Source of the DNA: Dinoroseobacter sp034111085
Lineage (GTDB): Bacteria > Pseudomonadota > Alphaproteobacteria > Rhodobacterales > Rhodobacteraceae
Assembly: GCA_034111085.1 (NCBI GenBank)
Contig: JAWUXZ010000043.1
Coordinates: forward strand, 1 to 61,691
Reading direction: 5' to 3'
DNA length: 61,691 nucleotides
Numbering within the stretch: position 1 is the first letter of the stretch; every line of letters begins with the position of its first letter. Made by a program: the position numbers and the translations under genes. Shown piece by piece: positions 60,095 through 61,691 of the stretch. The notes beneath the pieces were generated by a model. The model saw only the letters and a program-made list of their open reading frames with translations, was not told where the DNA came from and searched no databases.

Positions 60095-60752
60095 CACCAT
60101 CCCCCAAAACCCGCGCTACCTTCTGCAGCAATGGCCACGCATCGCGCGACAGCCCATCTTCCGGACCCGGCCTTTGCCCGCGCCACGCATAGGCGTAAAG
60201 CTGCGGATGTAACCGCACCTCCATCGCCTCCAGCGCGTCATCAACCTTGGCTTGGGTGTCCGAAATCACATCCTCTAACTGCCGCGCCTCGCTTTTGCCC
60301 GCCAACAAATGCGCACGCCCGACCTGTGCGAGCGCCTTGCGCCCTGCTGACAAGGCCACAAGCAACATCAATTCGGACGCAAACCCACCAAGGCCCTTGC
60401 CCCATAAATCGCGCAACCAGCCAAACCAGCCTTGGCCACCCTTGCGCGCGACCTCATCCTCCAGCTGCGCGCGGGCCGCATCGAATTGCTGCCCAAACGC
60501 GGCGCGAAACTGACGCGAGAATGCAAGCTGCCCAAAATCACGCCGTCCGGCCCACGCCACAATCCGAGGACGCACAAACAACCCCTCGCGCGTGCGCGCA
60601 ACAAACTCCTCAAAGTCGAACACGAAAAAATAGTCTTCTGCGCCCGGCCCGTGATGGATCACATAAACAGGCACCTCGACCGTCTTGCCTACGCTCGGCA
60701 TCTGCTCGGTAATCTTGGACGCAACTTCGCTAAGACTGAGCCGATCGATCAT
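60087..60752 (-). CDS. unknown protein between mccB and mccA
   Basis: The 221-residue product has an N-terminal region (VEVPVYVIHHGPGAEDYFFV near residue 26), a charged middle with FDAARAQLEDEVARKGG, a hydrophobic segment (about 120-140, FASELMLLVALSAGRKAL) and a helical acidic end. No family is recognised. GAGGGGG precedes the ATG at 60752; the longer frame to 60863 overlaps mccB. It overlaps mccA by 8 nt. Its place inside the carboxylase operon suggests a partner role, unproven. Confidence 0.65.
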   Translation of the reverse strand: MIDRLSLSEVASKITEQMPSVGKTVEVPVYVIHHGPGAEDYFFVFDFEEFVARTREGLFVRPRIVAWAGRRDFGQLAFSRQFRAAFGQQFDAARAQLEDEVARKGGQGWFGWLRDLWGKGLGGFASELMLLVALSAGRKALAQVGRAHLLAGKSEARQLEDVISDTQAKVDDALEAMEVRLHPQLYAYAWRGQRPGPEDGLSRDAWPLLQKVARVLGDGDV

Positions 60753-60765
60753 CGCGCGGCCCCCT

Positions 60766-60796
60766 CTTTGCTTTTCCAAATCTCCTCGCCGAAGGC
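60766..60796 (+). repeat. intergenic REP-like element, copy 2
   Basis: ctttgcttttccaaatctcc followed by tcgccgaaggcg matches the element at 3571-3604 in most positions, including the shared end tcctcgccgaaggc. Here it lies between mccB and the unknown protein, antisense to transcription. Confidence 0.5.
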
Positions 60797-60819
60797 GTTC
60801 GACCTCGCCACCCACTTCA

Positions 60820-61691
60820 TTACATCCGAAACACGCCAAACCGCGTCTCCTCAATCGGGGCATTCAGGGCCGCTCGCAGGCTTAGCGCCAGCACATCGCG
60901 GGTTTTGCGAGGGTCCACGATCCCGTCATCCCAAAGCCGCGCGGTCGCATAGAGCGGATGCGCTTGGCGCTCGAACATCTCAACCGTTGGGCGTTTGAAG
61001 TCAGCCTCTTCATCAGCCGACCACGTGCCACCGCCGCGCTCAATCGCGTCGCGTTTCACTGTCGCGAGTACGCCCGCCGCCTGCGGCCCGCCCATCACCG
61101 AGATCCTCGAATTTGGCCATGTCCACAAAAACCGCGGCTGATAGGACCGCCCGGACATCCCGTAGTTCCCCGCGCCAAATGAGCCACCCACTAGCACGGT
61201 GATTTTCGGTACAGAGGTCGTCGCAACGGCCGTCACCATCTTCGCACCATGGCGCGCAATGCCTTCGTTTTCATAGGCTTTCCCGACCATGAAGCCCGTG
61301 ATGTTCTGCAAGAATACCAACGGTATGCGGCGGGTTGAGCACAGCTCGATAAAGTGTGCCCCCTTCTGCGCGGCCTCCGAAAACAGGACGCCATTGTTGG
61401 CAACAATCCCGACATCCATTCCGTGGAGCTGCGCAAACCCCGTTACCAGCGTCTCGCCAAACCGGGCCTTGAACTCGTCAAACCGCGAGCCGTCTACCAG
61501 CCGAGCGATTACTTCGCGAATATCATAAGGCGTGCGCAAATCCGCAGGCACCACACCTAATAATTCCGCCGGATCATAAGCTGGCTCATCAAAACTTATG
61601 GCGCGGCTCACGCCCTCACACCAACCACCAGGCCCCCCCAGTGCCCCCGCCGCCGGACGCGCGCGCGCCCACGCATGCGCGTCCTCGTCAG
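60820..61691 (-). CDS. methylcrotonyl-CoA carboxylase beta subunit, 5' end outside window
   Basis: Carboxyltransferase subunit that moves CO2 from carboxybiotin to 3-methylcrotonyl-CoA in leucine degradation (MccB/LiuB). The frame is open from the window edge, so about 290 C-terminal residues are visible. It includes DLRTPYDIREVIARLVDGSR, ANNGVLFSEAAQKGAHFIEL, the FLQNITGFMVGKAYENEGI loop and GGSFGAGNYGMSGR. The GTG at 61611 is internal, not the start, because coding continues upstream (DEDAHAWARARPAAG). Confidence 0.9.
   Translation of the reverse strand, partial: DEDAHAWARARPAAGALGGPGGWCEGVSRAISFDEPAYDPAELLGVVPADLRTPYDIREVIARLVDGSRFDEFKARFGETLVTGFAQLHGMDVGIVANNGVLFSEAAQKGAHFIELCSTRRIPLVFLQNITGFMVGKAYENEGIARHGAKMVTAVATTSVPKITVLVGGSFGAGNYGMSGRSYQPRFLWTWPNSRISVMGGPQAAGVLATVKRDAIERGGGTWSADEEADFKRPTVEMFERQAHPLYATARLWDDGIVDPRKTRDVLALSLRAALNAPIEETRFGVFRM

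Noticed and set aside
1..61691. Search for tRNA, rRNA, CRISPR arrays, IS elements and prophage
   Set aside because: No cloverleaf-type sequence, repeat-spacer array, transposase-like ORF or phage gene was seen by eye; a covariance-model scan would be needed to exclude small RNAs.

Overview
The window looks like a chromosomal segment of an alphaproteobacterium of the Rhodobacteraceae (Roseobacter group). The reasons are the gene order nuoA-N followed by birA-coaX-rnj, small nuo-operon proteins of the DUF5333 and DUF5337 types, a NuoE with a C-terminal helix-hairpin-helix-like extension, the surE-pcm-LysM/M23-DUF815-tatCBA block, and high GC content with GC-rich third codon positions. No rRNA, tRNA, CRISPR array, insertion sequence or prophage was seen. 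Most of the window is core metabolism; the unusual material is small genes and low-complexity genes between core genes.

Layout. 1-2.3 kb: the 3' end of an acidic repetitive gene, then four leftward small genes (DUF1127-like, a phasin-like protein, an Ala/Lys/Pro-repeat protein and a small membrane protein). 2.5-6 kb: pyrC, pyrE and dnaB. 6-10.9 kb: a Tat-signal agmatine-deiminase-like protein, a decayed 2OG-Fe(II) oxygenase fragment, alr, an MlaE/MlaF-type lipid ABC transporter, a membrane protein and a PqiA-like protein. 10.9-15.7 kb: radA, cvpA, an acidic low-complexity protein with its own terminator, and purF. 15.7-19.4 kb: an unlisted 54-residue zinc-ribbon/membrane microprotein, an atypical SDR, surE, pcm and a LysM/LytM lipoprotein. 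19.5-24.8 kb: a DUF815 ATPase, tatC-tatB-tatA, a short HTH regulator with a palindromic operator, an orphan FbpC-like ATPase and an SDR lacking the catalytic Tyr/Lys. 25.1-30.9 kb: a Hint-domain protein, a tandem universal stress protein, prfC, a lipoprotein and a DEAD-box helicase.

31-54.2 kb (leftward) is the complex I operon. It runs nuoA, B, C, sulfotransferase, D, E, HhH membrane protein, DUF5337, F, 59-residue protein, MAPEG protein, two DUF5333 proteins, an ORF without a normal start, G, lipoprotein, H, I, carboxymuconolactone-decarboxylase-like protein, J, 37-residue protein, K, L, M, N, then birA, coaX, rnj and a small membrane protein. Genes overlap or abut throughout, a good sigma70-like promoter precedes nuoA, and a long bidirectional hairpin closes the run at about 30.95 kb. 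The 14 Nuo subunits make respiratory NADH:quinone oxidoreductase; the inserted genes are candidate accessory or assembly factors, which is inference from position.

54.3-61.7 kb (leftward): a leucine/isovalerate degradation cluster. It holds methylcrotonyl-CoA carboxylase beta (cut by the window end), an unknown protein, the biotin-carrying alpha subunit, two glutathione-S-transferase-like proteins, HMG-CoA lyase, methylglutaconyl-CoA hydratase-like protein, a membrane protein and a LysE-type exporter.

No defence island or wholly new system was recognised. The strongest candidates for undescribed biology are the accessory genes built into the nuo operon (especially the HhH-like domain shared by NuoE and its neighbour, the paired DUF5333 genes, the sulfotransferase, and the micro-ORFs) and the zinc-ribbon microprotein beside purF.
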